From NCBI RefSeq assembly GCF_900110505.1, contig NZ_FODZ01000004.1:423634-487633 (forward strand): a stretch of DNA of 64,000 bases, in the 5' to 3' direction. Origin of the DNA: Luteibacter sp. UNC138MFCol5.1 (lineage in GTDB: Bacteria; Pseudomonadota; Gammaproteobacteria; Xanthomonadales; Rhodanobacteraceae). Below are positions 8,240 through 17,092 of the stretch, one piece after another. The first letter of the stretch is position 1; each line of letters opens with the position of its first letter. The notes below the pieces were generated by a model. It worked only from the letters and a program-made list of their open reading frames with translations, made no database searches and had not been told where the DNA came from. The translations under genes were made by a program, and so were the position numbers.

Positions 8240-10528
8240 CTACAGCTCCCGCGCGATATCGTCGAGCAGCCGGTCGATGTCGTGGCGGGCGACCGGTCGT
8301 TCGACCAGCAATGCCTCGATCCGCCCGAGCGTTTCGACGACCGTCGTCGACCCCAGCACCAGCGCGGCGCCCTTCATGCGGTGCGCGAGGGCGATGGCGC
8401 GTTCCGGATCGGCCTTCGCGAGCGCGTCGCGCATCGCGGCAAGATCGTGCTCGCTTTCCTCGCGGAACGTGCGCTCGACCGGCGACATGCCCGGCGCGGA
8501 GGCGAGCGCGGTCTTGAGCGCGGCCAGCGACAACGGTTTGCCGAGCACCGTGTCGATCCCGCTTTCGGCGCAGCGCCGCAGGTGTACCTCGCCGTCATTC
8601 GCCGAGATCGCGATGAAATGCGTGAACGGCCCGTTCGCCGCGACCTCATGGGCCCGCAGCTCGACCGCGATGTCGTAGCCCTGCATGTCGGGCAACTCGC
8701 AGTCGAGCAATACCCCCGCGAACCGGCCCGGCACGAACGCGTCGATCGCGGCCTGTCCATGATCGACCGCGTGGGTGTCGAAGCCGAGGAACTTCAGCTG
8801 GGCGGCGATGATCTGCCGATTGGCGGGATGATCCTCGACGAGCAGGACGGTGCCGCGCTCGGCCACCGCCGCATCGGGCGCCGCGTCCGCTTCGTCCTCC
8901 ACCGGCGGCGCGACGGGCACGCGACTGGTGGGCAGCTCGATGCGCACCGCGGTGCCGACGTCGACATCGCTGTTCAGTTCGAGGCGTCCGCCGAGCTGCC
9001 GGGTGATCTCCGCGCAGATGCCCAGCCCCAGACCCGCGCCGCCGAGCCGTGCGGAGTGCGCGCCGTGCGCCTGGGAGAACGGCTGGAACAGCTCCCTCTG
9101 GCGGTCCGCCGGCACGCCGATACCCGTGTCGAACACCTCGACGACGAGGTGACGGACCTCGTTGCCGTCCTCCCCGGCCGTTTGCCACAACGCGATGCCG
9201 ACGTGGCCGCGCACGGTGAATTTCACGGCGTTCGAGAGCAGGTTCTCCAGCAGCTGGCGCAGGCGCGTCTCGTCCAGCATCAGCCACGGCAGCGGGCCCA
9301 TGGGCAGGTCGAGCCGCACGTCGAGGCCTTTCTGCTCGATCGCCGTGCGCTGGCCTTCGATGACGTCGCGCGCGACGCCGACGGCGTCGCATGCCGTCAG
9401 GTCCGGCGTGAACCCCTGGTTCTCGGAGCGGCTGTAGTCCAGCGCGCTCTTGAGCAGGTTCTGCAGGCTGCGGCTGCTGGACTGGGCGATCGCCATGAGG
9501 TCGCGTTGCGGGCCCTCCATCGGCGTGCGCGAGAGCAGCTCGATCGACGAGGTGACCGCGTTGACGGCATTGCGCACCTCGTGGCTCATCACGGCGAGCA
9601 GCATGGTCTTCTGCCGTTCGCCCCGACGCGACGCGAGCTGCGCGCGACGCAGCTGCCAGAGCGCGAACACCATCGCCACGATCAGCGCGAATCCCAGGCC
9701 GAACTCCACGCGATACACCGACAGCACCTGGGAGAGGGTCGGCGCGCGCAGGTAGGCGGCCTGTAGCCAGCGCTCGATCACGGCGCGATTCTCGTCCGCG
9801 CTGATGCCCCGGACGCTATCGTCGACGATCTCGAGCCACTCGGGCGCATCCTTGTGTACCGCGACGCGGACCGCCACCGGCATCTGGGGAATGTCGCCCG
9901 CGATGCGCAGGCTCAGCGCGTAGTCGCGACGCACGATCGGAAGATAGGCCACGTCGACGCCGATGCCCGCGTCGGCGATGCCGCTTTCCACCGCGGCCAG
10001 CACCTGGTGAAGATCGGCCAGCGGGAGGCGCGTGACGGCGGGATGCTCCCGGCGCAGCCACGACTCGTAGGCGCCGCCGCCAGTGAACGCCACCGTCCGC
10101 CCGTCCAGGGCCCGCATGTCGAGCGTGGCGGGCCCGACGGTACGGGCGATGATGACCGTGCGGCCCTGGTAGAACGGTTCCGACAGGAGCGCCTGGTCGC
10201 CAAGATCCGCCATGAGGAGGCGATCGTTCAACGACGGCAGCAGGTCGACCCGCCGCTCCCTGAAGGCGCGCACCGAGTCCTCCCATGAACGCGTCCGCAC
10301 CGTCACGATGCGCAGGCCCGTATGCCTCGCCACGAGTTCGAGGTACTGGCTGACGAGCGGATTGGATTCGCCGCGATTGACTTCGGAACCCTGCTGCGCG
10401 TCGATGGCGATGCGCATGACGGGATGGGCGGCGAGCCACGCCTTGCGCGCGGCATCGTCGGACGCGGCGGCGACGGCGCAGCCGACGCAGGCCATCCAGG
10501 CCAGCAACCCGACGAACAGGCATTTCAC
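8240..10528 (-). CDS. BvgS/EvgS-like hybrid sensor histidine kinase
   Basis: 762 residues from the GTG at 10528, whose bases overlap the stop of the response-regulator gene (GTGA), so translation is coupled. Order: signal peptide (residues 1-25), one periplasmic bacterial solute-binding domain (about 35-265), a membrane helix (about 290-308), HisKA with the phospho-acceptor in MSHEVRNAVNAV (His 316), HATPase with GTGIGVPADR and LGGAGLGLGI, a receiver domain (VLLVEDHPANRQ; acceptor Asp near 608 in LLDCELPD) and a C-terminal HPt domain (AHRMKGAALVLG, His near 715). This is the classical four-step phosphorelay. The signal sensed is unknown. It lies next to EPS genes, where a regulatory role is likely. 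Confidence 0.9.
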   Translation of the reverse strand: MKCLFVGLLAWMACVGCAVAAASDDAARKAWLAAHPVMRIAIDAQQGSEVNRGESNPLVSQYLELVARHTGLRIVTVRTRSWEDSVRAFRERRVDLLPSLNDRLLMADLGDQALLSEPFYQGRTVIIARTVGPATLDMRALDGRTVAFTGGGAYESWLRREHPAVTRLPLADLHQVLAAVESGIADAGIGVDVAYLPIVRRDYALSLRIAGDIPQMPVAVRVAVHKDAPEWLEIVDDSVRGISADENRAVIERWLQAAYLRAPTLSQVLSVYRVEFGLGFALIVAMVFALWQLRRAQLASRRGERQKTMLLAVMSHEVRNAVNAVTSSIELLSRTPMEGPQRDLMAIAQSSSRSLQNLLKSALDYSRSENQGFTPDLTACDAVGVARDVIEGQRTAIEQKGLDVRLDLPMGPLPWLMLDETRLRQLLENLLSNAVKFTVRGHVGIALWQTAGEDGNEVRHLVVEVFDTGIGVPADRQRELFQPFSQAHGAHSARLGGAGLGLGICAEITRQLGGRLELNSDVDVGTAVRIELPTSRVPVAPPVEDEADAAPDAAVAERGTVLLVEDHPANRQIIAAQLKFLGFDTHAVDHGQAAIDAFVPGRFAGVLLDCELPDMQGYDIAVELRAHEVAANGPFTHFIAISANDGEVHLRRCAESGIDTVLGKPLSLAALKTALASAPGMSPVERTFREESEHDLAAMRDALAKADPERAIALAHRMKGAALVLGSTTVVETLGRIEALLVERPVARHDIDRLLDDIAREL

Positions 10529-11178
10529 GGCGATCCGGCATCCAGCGCGAGCACGTAGTCGCGCAACAGGAATAGCTCGTTGTCCGAGGTGATGCGCAGC
10601 TTTCGGTAGGCACACGACTTCTGCGTGCTGATCGTCTTCAGGCTGCGCCCCGTCCGCGCCGCGATCTGCCCGACGGTGAGCCCCTCGAGCAACTGGCGGA
10701 TCACGTCCCGCTCGCGCGGGGAAAGCGGCACCAGGTCCTTCGGCGGCGTTCCGTCCACGGCTTCGCGCACCGGCACGAACTCGCGTCCGGTCATCACGGC
10801 ATCGATCGCGCGGATGACGTCGTCGGGATCCTGGCTCTTGGCCACGAACCCGTCCGCCCCGGCAAGGCGCATGTTGTGCACCACCAGTTCCTGGGCATGG
10901 GCGGACACGACGAGGATCTTCATCCTCGGGTAGGACGCACGGAGCAGGTTGATGAGGGCGATCCCATCGATGTCGTCCATGGCGAGCGAGTAATCGATCA
11001 GCGCGACATCCACCGGCATCGCGGCCAGCATGGCGCGAAAAGGCCGGCTGCTCGTATGGCTGCCGACGATCACGATCGAGGGCGTTTTCTCAAGGTGTGC
11101 GATCAGCCCCTTCAGGACGAGCGCGTGGTCGTCCAGCAAGGCCACGCGCACCGAGCCTATGTAGGATCGCGCGGACAT
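10525..11178 (-). CDS. RcsB-like NarL/LuxR-type response regulator
   Basis: 217 residues from the ATG at 11178 (MSARSYIGSVRVALLDDHALVLKG); the open frame continues upstream, but the receiver domain begins here. The receiver has the acidic pair LLDDH and the phosphorylated Asp in VALIDYSLAMDDIDG. The C-terminal LuxR-type helix-turn-helix (LSPRERDVIRQLLEGLTVGQIAARTG) is followed by RSLKTISTQK, very close to the recognition helix of RcsB. It is co-transcribed with the hybrid kinase through a GTGA overlap and is divergent from the first EPS gene across a 248-base gap, so it is the natural candidate to control capsule or EPS genes. That target is inferred. Confidence 0.85.
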   Translation of the reverse strand: MSARSYIGSVRVALLDDHALVLKGLIAHLEKTPSIVIVGSHTSSRPFRAMLAAMPVDVALIDYSLAMDDIDGIALINLLRASYPRMKILVVSAHAQELVVHNMRLAGADGFVAKSQDPDDVIRAIDAVMTGREFVPVREAVDGTPPKDLVPLSPRERDVIRQLLEGLTVGQIAARTGRSLKTISTQKSCAYRKLRITSDNELFLLRDYVLALDAGSP

Positions 11179-11426
11179 GAGTGGACCATAGAACCATTGT
11201 ATGTAGTCGAAAGCCCGGCCTCCGGCCGGTGCGGGATGAAACATATATCGGCGCGGACCCCTTGTAAACGTTCTCATGATGCGCCGTTCATGCTCTCGCG
11301 CATGCCCGATATCGGCCATTCGTCCACCTCCGTAAGCCATACAGGCAAGGCCCGGGCGCGTTGCTACGCTTTCATCGGCCCCCTCCACAGGGGTTTTCGC
11401 CACGCACCCAAGGGGTAGGACGGGGG

Positions 11427-12800
11427 ATGGATACTGAAAGCCGCAGGGCAGCCACCGGCCAGGCCGGCGTGGCGGAGCCCGTTGTGAACGCCCGCTCCTG
11501 GACCGCACCCGGCGGCTTCGTCGCACCGGCCCTCGACACGGTGCGCATCGGCATCGTCGGCCTGGGTTACGTCGGGCTGCCCCTGGCAGTCGAGTTCGGC
11601 AAGCGCTACGCGACGGTCGGCTTCGACATCCGCAACGAACGCGTCGCGGAACTGAACGACGGAGTGGATGCCACGCTCGAGGTCGACGCTGGCGAGCTCG
11701 CCGCGGCCGGTCGTTTGAGGTTTTCCTCCATTCTCGACGATCTGGCGGCCTGCGACGTCTACATCGTCACCGTGCCCACTCCCATCGACGACGCGCGCCG
11801 CCCCGATCTCACACCGCTGGTCCGGGCGAGCGAAACCCTGGGTAAGATTCTCAAGCCGGGCAACGTCGTCATCTACGAATCGACCGTCTACCCGGGCTGC
11901 ACCGAAGAGGTCTGCGTGCCGATCCTGGAGCGCGAATCGGGCCTCGTCTTCAACCGCGACTTCTTCGCCGGCTATAGCCCCGAACGCATCAATCCCGGCG
12001 ACAAGACGCATCGCGTCACGGGCATCCTCAAGGTGACCTCGGGCTCCACGCCGGAGGTCGCGGACTTCGTCGACGCGCTCTACCGCTCGGTGATCACCGC
12101 CGGCACGCATCGTGCGAGCTCGCTGAAGGTGGCCGAGGCCGCCAAGGTCATCGAGAACACGCAGCGCGACCTCAACATCGCGCTCGTCAACGATCTCGCG
12201 ATCCTCTTCAACAAGCTCGGCATCGACACCCTCGAGGTCCTCGAGGCGGCCGGCACGAAGTGGAATTTCCTGCCGTTCCGCCCGGGTCTCGTCGGCGGTC
12301 ACTGCATCAGCGTCGATCCGTATTACCTGACCCACAAGGCCCAGCAGGTCGGCCACCATCCGGACGTGATCCTCGCCGGACGCCGCACCAACGACGGCAT
12401 GGGGCCGTACATCGCCAGCGAACTGGTCAGGCTGATCGTCCGCAAGGGCATCAACCCCGTCGGCGCGCGCGTGCTCGTGCTGGGACTCGCGTTCAAGGAA
12501 AACTGCCCCGACCTGCGCAACACCCGCGTCGTCGACATCGTCGGCGCGCTGGGCGGCTATGGCGTGGCGGTGGATGTCCACGACCCATGGGTCCGCCGCG
12601 CCGAGGCGCGACACGAGTACGACATCGATCCGGTCGCCGAACCCGCGCACGGCACCTACGACGCGGTGGTGGTCGCCGTGGGCCACCGCGAATTCGTGGC
12701 GCTCGGCGCCGACGGCATCCGTGCCTTCGGCAAGCCGCTCTCCGTGGTCTACGACGTCAAGTACGTGCTGCCGCGCGACGCGGTGGACGGTCGCCTCTGA
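11427..12800 (+). CDS. UDP-N-acetylhexosamine 6-dehydrogenase (TviB/WbpO-like)
   Basis: 457 residues from the ATG at 11427. The NAD-binding loop GLGYVGLPLAVEFG, the motif YESTVYPGCTEEVC, and the catalytic cysteine in GGHCISVDPYY (Cys 293) place it in the UDP-glucose/UDP-HexNAc dehydrogenase superfamily; the wording matches the TviB/VipA/WbpO branch that oxidises UDP-GlcNAc or UDP-GalNAc to the uronic acid. The N-terminus has about 35 extra residues before the Rossmann fold. It is followed 15 bases later by a sugar epimerase, the usual pair for making uronate building blocks. Whether the true substrate is UDP-glucose or a UDP-N-acetyl sugar cannot be settled by eye. Confidence 0.85.
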   Translation: MDTESRRAATGQAGVAEPVVNARSWTAPGGFVAPALDTVRIGIVGLGYVGLPLAVEFGKRYATVGFDIRNERVAELNDGVDATLEVDAGELAAAGRLRFSSILDDLAACDVYIVTVPTPIDDARRPDLTPLVRASETLGKILKPGNVVIYESTVYPGCTEEVCVPILERESGLVFNRDFFAGYSPERINPGDKTHRVTGILKVTSGSTPEVADFVDALYRSVITAGTHRASSLKVAEAAKVIENTQRDLNIALVNDLAILFNKLGIDTLEVLEAAGTKWNFLPFRPGLVGGHCISVDPYYLTHKAQQVGHHPDVILAGRRTNDGMGPYIASELVRLIVRKGINPVGARVLVLGLAFKENCPDLRNTRVVDIVGALGGYGVAVDVHDPWVRRAEARHEYDIDPVAEPAHGTYDAVVVAVGHREFVALGADGIRAFGKPLSVVYDVKYVLPRDAVDGRL

Positions 12801-12815
12801 CGCCATGGCCTCCCC

Positions 12816-13826
12816 ATGAAGATCCTGGTCACGGGTACCGCCGGCTTCATCGGGTTCCACGTCGCGACGCGGCTGCTGGAGCGTGGCGACACCGTGATCG
12901 GGCTCGACAACCTTTCCGACTACTACGACGTCGCGCTGAAGAAGGCCCGGCTCGCGCACTTCGACGGCCATCCCGATTACACGCACGTGCACGCCGATCT
13001 CGCCGATCGCGAGGCGATGGACGCCCTCTTCGCCACGCATCGCCCGGAGCGCGTTGTGCATCTCGCCGCGCAGGCGGGCGTGCGTTACGCGGCGAAGAAC
13101 CCGCACGTCTACGTATCGAGCAATGTCACCGGTTTCCTGCACGTGCTCGAGGGCTGCCGCCGCCACGGCGTCGAGCATCTCGTATTCGCCTCCACCAGCT
13201 CGGTCTACGGCGCCAACACCCACCTGCCCTTCTCCGAACACCAGCCGACCGAGCATCCGCTGACGCTGTACGCCGCCACGAAGAAGGCGAACGAGCAGAT
13301 GGCGCATTCATACGCGCACCTGTACGGCCTCCCCTGCACCGGCCTTCGGTTCTTCACGGTGTACGGGCCATGGGGCCGTCCCGACATGGCGCTGTTCCTG
13401 TTCACGCGCGCGATCCTCGCCGACGAGCCGATCCCCGTGTTCAACCACGGCCGGCACAGGCGAAGCTTCACCTACGTCGACGACATCGTCGAAGGTGTCG
13501 TCCGCACGCTCGACGGCCTGCCGCGCGCCAACGATCACTGGTCCGGCGCCCGGCCCGATCCGGGCAGCAGCGGCGTCGCCCCCTACCGGATCTTCAACAT
13601 CGGCAACGAGACGCCGGTCCCGTTGCTGCGTTACATCGAAGTCCTCGAAAAACGGCTCGGCCGCAGCGCACGACTGGACATGTTGCCACTGCAGCCCGGG
13701 GACGTACCCGACACCGAGGCGAACGTCTCCGCCCTCGTCCAGGCCACCGGCTACGCGCCGAAAGTGGATGTGGACGAGGGCGTGGGCCGGTTCGTCGACT
13801 GGTATCGCGGGTATTACGGCGCCTGA
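12816..13826 (+). CDS. NAD-dependent epimerase, UDP-glucuronate 4-epimerase type
   Basis: 336 residues. The Rossmann motif TGTAGFIGFHVA, the family phrase GLDNLSDYYDVALKKARL, the catalytic Tyr152-x-x-x-Lys156 (YAATKK) and the segment TVYGPWGRPDMALFLFTRAI are hallmarks of the CapI/LpsL UDP-glucuronate 4-epimerases. With the preceding dehydrogenase it would supply a uronic acid (galacturonate- or HexNAc-uronate-like) for the polymer. The two genes are separated by only 15 bases and are probably co-transcribed. A role on UDP-GlcNAcA, as with TviC of Vi antigen, is the main alternative. Confidence 0.85.
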   Translation: MKILVTGTAGFIGFHVATRLLERGDTVIGLDNLSDYYDVALKKARLAHFDGHPDYTHVHADLADREAMDALFATHRPERVVHLAAQAGVRYAAKNPHVYVSSNVTGFLHVLEGCRRHGVEHLVFASTSSVYGANTHLPFSEHQPTEHPLTLYAATKKANEQMAHSYAHLYGLPCTGLRFFTVYGPWGRPDMALFLFTRAILADEPIPVFNHGRHRRSFTYVDDIVEGVVRTLDGLPRANDHWSGARPDPGSSGVAPYRIFNIGNETPVPLLRYIEVLEKRLGRSARLDMLPLQPGDVPDTEANVSALVQATGYAPKVDVDEGVGRFVDWYRGYYGA

Positions 13827-13889
13827 CGCCAAGAACAAGAAAAGAACGATGCCCATGAACTTCGCCGCCGCTTGCCCGGGAGACGCACC

Positions 13890-15557
13890 GTGATCATCGA
13901 CTATTTCGACCGGTCGGTTCCCGACGACCTGCAGGCCGACCTGTGCATCATCGGCGCCGGGCCGGCGGGCATCGCGATCGCGCGCGCCTTCCTGGGCACG
14001 GCGACCCGCGTGTGCCTGATCGAAGGTGGCGGTCTCGCGGGCGAGGATCGCAGCCAGTCGCTGTACGAAGGCGACTGGACGGGCGACGCGCCGTTCGACG
14101 CCGGAACCTCCCGGATGCGCGTCTTCGGCGGCAGCTGCACGCTGTGGGGCGGCGGCTGCATCCCGCTCGCCGACAGCGACATGGCGCCCCGCGAGTGGGT
14201 GCCGGACAGCGGCTGGCCGATCCGCTACGACGATCTGGCGCCCTGGTACGCGCGGGCGCGGGACTTCTGCCGTATCGACCCGTCGCACGGATTCGGCCCC
14301 GGCGCGTTCGACGGCCCGCTGCCGCGACGGCCGCTCGACCTCGATCCCGACGCGCTCGTTAACTTCGTCTTCGCGCGCAGCCCGATCACCTTCGGCGACG
14401 CGTATCGCGACGACATGCGCAGGGCACCCAACATCTCCCTGCTCCTGCATGCGAACGTGATGGAGCTGGAATCCACCGCCGACGCCAGCCGCGTCACCGG
14501 GGCACGGATCGGCACGCTCGACGGTCGACGCGGACGCGTCTTCGCACGGCATTACGTGCTGGCCGCCGGCGGCATCGAGAACGCCCGCATCCTGCTGCTC
14601 TCCGACAGTGTGGCTCCCGACGGCCTCGGCAACGACCGTGACCTGGTCGGCCGCTACTTCATGGACCACCCCAGCGGAACGATCGGCACGATTCGCGCGG
14701 ACGACCCCGATCGGGTCACCCGGCCGTACGAGCGGACCATCGGCAAGGTTCGCGCGCCGTTCGCGCCGGAGATCGGGCTTTCGCTGAAGGCACAGCGCGA
14801 TCACCGCAGCCTCAATGCGCGCGTGCACCCGTTCGCCGTCGAAGGCCAGGTACCCCACGGCATCCGCGCGCTGCGCGACGTGCGCGCCGCGCTGCGTCCG
14901 CCGACCCGCGACGAGGCGGCGCTGCTCGAGGCACGCCTTTGCGCCGCGCTGCAGAACGGCCCCGGCGGAACGGCCGCCGTACAGCAGAACCTCGCGATCA
15001 GCGCCATGCGCCTGGGTCTGCACATCGGCGACGTCGTGCGCGCCGTCGCGCAGAAGGTCGCCGACCGTCCGACGGTACGCAGCGACCGCGTCGAGCTGGT
15101 GGGCTTCTTCGAGCAGGCGCCCCAGCGCGACAGCCGCGTCACGCTCGGCGACGAACGCGACGCGCTCGGTCAACGTCGCGTGCGCGTCGACTGGCGCCTC
15201 AACGAGCTCGACCGCCACACCTGGCACACGACGACGCTGCTCACGGGCGCGCGACTCGCGGCCGCCTGCAACGGACACTTCGAACCGGAACCGTGGACCC
15301 ACGGCGCGGCGCCGCCTGGCGTGCATGGCACCGCGCACCACATGGGCACCACGCGCATGGCCGACGATCCCTCGCGCGGCGTGGTCGACGCGCAGTGCAA
15401 GGTGCACGGCGTGGCGAACCTGCACATCGCGGGAAGCTCGACGTTCCCGACCGGCGGCTGGGCCTTCCCGACCTTCACCATCGTGGCGCTCAGCCTGCGC
15501 CTCGCCGACCACCTGCGCGTGTTGCTGACCGCATGCGAACACAGCGGGCTGGCGTGA
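13890..15557 (+). CDS. GMC-family FAD oxidoreductase
   Basis: 555 residues from the GTG at 13890, which has GGGAGA at 13878-13883. The FAD loop DLCIIGAGPAGIAIARAF opens the protein; the middle holds VFGGSCTLWGGGC, and the C-terminal GMC domain carries HGTAHHMGTTRMADDP and HIAGSSTFPTGGWAFPTFT with the conserved active-site region. Such enzymes oxidise alcohols or sugars; homologues sit in several EPS clusters, where they may oxidise a sugar residue or carrier. A 14-codon frame (13849-13893, MPMNF...) ends in a GTGA overlap with this start and might be a leader, but nothing else supports it. The gene lies 63 bases after the epimerase. Confidence 0.82.
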   Translation: MIIDYFDRSVPDDLQADLCIIGAGPAGIAIARAFLGTATRVCLIEGGGLAGEDRSQSLYEGDWTGDAPFDAGTSRMRVFGGSCTLWGGGCIPLADSDMAPREWVPDSGWPIRYDDLAPWYARARDFCRIDPSHGFGPGAFDGPLPRRPLDLDPDALVNFVFARSPITFGDAYRDDMRRAPNISLLLHANVMELESTADASRVTGARIGTLDGRRGRVFARHYVLAAGGIENARILLLSDSVAPDGLGNDRDLVGRYFMDHPSGTIGTIRADDPDRVTRPYERTIGKVRAPFAPEIGLSLKAQRDHRSLNARVHPFAVEGQVPHGIRALRDVRAALRPPTRDEAALLEARLCAALQNGPGGTAAVQQNLAISAMRLGLHIGDVVRAVAQKVADRPTVRSDRVELVGFFEQAPQRDSRVTLGDERDALGQRRVRVDWRLNELDRHTWHTTTLLTGARLAAACNGHFEPEPWTHGAAPPGVHGTAHHMGTTRMADDPSRGVVDAQCKVHGVANLHIAGSSTFPTGGWAFPTFTIVALSLRLADHLRVLLTACEHSGLA

Positions 15558-15558
15558 T

Positions 15559-15585
15559 CGCCCGGCCATTCGGACTAGCCGGGCG
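15559..15585 (+). terminator. Hairpin after the GMC oxidoreductase
   Basis: CGCCCGGC (15559-15566) pairs with GCCGGGCG (15578-15585), an 8-bp all-GC stem with an 11-base loop directly after the stop codon. No T-run follows, so termination may be partial. It suggests that the sugar transferase at 15675 has its own promoter in the 117-base gap. Confidence 0.5.
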
Positions 15586-15641
15586 ACGACCGTAAGTGGA
15601 ATCGACACGTGGCGCCACGCTACCTAGCCTTGGAACACGAG

Positions 15642-15658
15642 CATGCAGGGGATGCATG
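15642..15658. promoter_or_regulatory. Dyad upstream of the sugar transferase gene
   Basis: CATGCA (15642-15647) and TGCATG (15653-15658) form an inverted repeat around GGGGA, 17 bases before the start codon at 15675. It could be an operator, or a structure in the 5' leader that affects ribosome access. Only the symmetry supports it. Confidence 0.25.
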
Positions 15659-15674
15659 TCATGAGGAATGACCG

Positions 15675-17075
15675 ATGATCCGCCTGTTCCGACAGCCGAT
15701 CGTGCGCTGGCTGACCCTGCTGGGCACGTGCGAGCTGCTCCTGCTCGCCGCATCCCTGAACGCCGCGACCTGGATCCGCTTCGCCCCCTCGCCGGAGGAT
15801 CTCGCGGCATCGACGCATACCGTCACCGCCCGGGCCACGATGTTCGCGGTCGTCATCTTCCTGTGCATGGCGGCACTCGGCGAGTACCGCTCCACCCTGC
15901 GCATGAGCTGGCGCGGCCAGCTCGCCCGCCATGCCATCGCCTTCGCCCTCGGCGGCCTGGCGCTGGTCGTCGGCTACTACGTCATACCGCAGGCCTACGT
16001 CGGCCGTGGCGTCCTTGGCATGGCGCTGATCATCGCTTTCATCGCGACCGCGGGCTTCCGCGCCCTGTTCATGCGCCTGGTGGAGATGGAATCGCTGAAG
16101 CGGCGCGTGCTGGTCCTTGGTGCCGGGCAGCGCGCCGCCCAGATCCACACGCGGATGCGCCGCCGCTCGGATCGCCGCGGCTTCTGTCTGCTGGGCTATG
16201 TGCAGGGACCGAACGAAACGGTGGCGATTCCGGAAGCGCTCCTCGTCAAGTCCGGCTCGACGCTCGCCGAACTCGCGCGCCGCGAACGGCTCGACGAGAT
16301 CGTCGTCGGCGTCGACGACCGCCGCGGCAGCCTGCCCATGGACGATCTGCTCGCGTGCCGCCAGCTCGGCGTGCAGATCACCGATTTGACAACGTTCGTC
16401 GAACGCGAGGCCGGACGTGTCCAGCTCACCATGCTCGACCCGTCCTGGCTGGTCTTCTCCGGCGGCTTCAACGCGACGCCGGTCGCGCTCTTCGTCAAAC
16501 GCGCCTTCGACATCGGCGCGGCATCGCTGATCGCCCTGCTCTGCTGGCCGATCATGCTCGGCGTGATGCTCGCGATCCGGATCGAATCGGGGCATGGACA
16601 GCCGATCCTCTACCGGCAGGAGCGCGTGGGCGAGCACGGCCGCACGTTCTGGCTGTACAAGTTCCGCAGCATGCGCACCGATGCGGAGATGGACGGCGTC
16701 GCACGCTGGGCATCGAGCAACGACGACCGCATCACGCGCGTGGGCCGCATCTGCCGCAAGCTGCGTTTCGACGAGTTGCCGCAGCTGTGGAACGTGATCC
16801 GCGGCGACATGAGCATCGTCGGCCCGCGCCCTGAGCGTCCGCAGTTCGTTTCAGACCTGGAGACGAAGATCCGGTTCTACAACCTGCGCCACAGCATCAA
16901 ACCGGGCCTCGCCGGCTGGGCACAGCTGAGCTACCCCTATGGCGCATCGGAAGAGGACGCCGCCGAGAAGCTCAAGTACGACCTCTTCTACGTGAAGAAC
17001 CATAACCTGTTCCTCGACGTGGTCATCCTCATCGAGACGGTGGAGGTGGTGCTGTTCGGACGCGGCGCACGGTAA
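15675..17075 (+). CDS. Undecaprenyl-phosphate sugar phosphotransferase (EPS initiating transferase)
   Basis: 466 residues. Four to five N-terminal membrane helices are followed by a cytoplasmic Rossmann-like part (VLVLGAGQRAAQI), another hydrophobic segment (FDIGAASLIALLCWPIML) and the catalytic bacterial sugar-transferase domain with YRQERVGEHGRTFWLYKFRSM, RFDELPQLWNVIRGDMS and IVGPRPERP. The enzyme places the first sugar phosphate on undecaprenyl phosphate in the inner membrane. The domain order resembles the TIGR03013-type transferases common in exosortase-linked EPS loci, but no exosortase is present in the window. It is the last gene of this EPS segment; the rest of the pathway resumes at 34348. 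Confidence 0.88.
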   Translation: MIRLFRQPIVRWLTLLGTCELLLLAASLNAATWIRFAPSPEDLAASTHTVTARATMFAVVIFLCMAALGEYRSTLRMSWRGQLARHAIAFALGGLALVVGYYVIPQAYVGRGVLGMALIIAFIATAGFRALFMRLVEMESLKRRVLVLGAGQRAAQIHTRMRRRSDRRGFCLLGYVQGPNETVAIPEALLVKSGSTLAELARRERLDEIVVGVDDRRGSLPMDDLLACRQLGVQITDLTTFVEREAGRVQLTMLDPSWLVFSGGFNATPVALFVKRAFDIGAASLIALLCWPIMLGVMLAIRIESGHGQPILYRQERVGEHGRTFWLYKFRSMRTDAEMDGVARWASSNDDRITRVGRICRKLRFDELPQLWNVIRGDMSIVGPRPERPQFVSDLETKIRFYNLRHSIKPGLAGWAQLSYPYGASEEDAAEKLKYDLFYVKNHNLFLDVVILIETVEVVLFGRGAR

Positions 17076-17092
17076 GCGCCGCGGTCATGACG

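Noticed and set aside
13849..13893. 14-codon leader (MPMNF...) before the GMC oxidoreductase
   Set aside because: The GTGA overlap is suggestive, but so short a frame can arise by chance; kept only as a remark.
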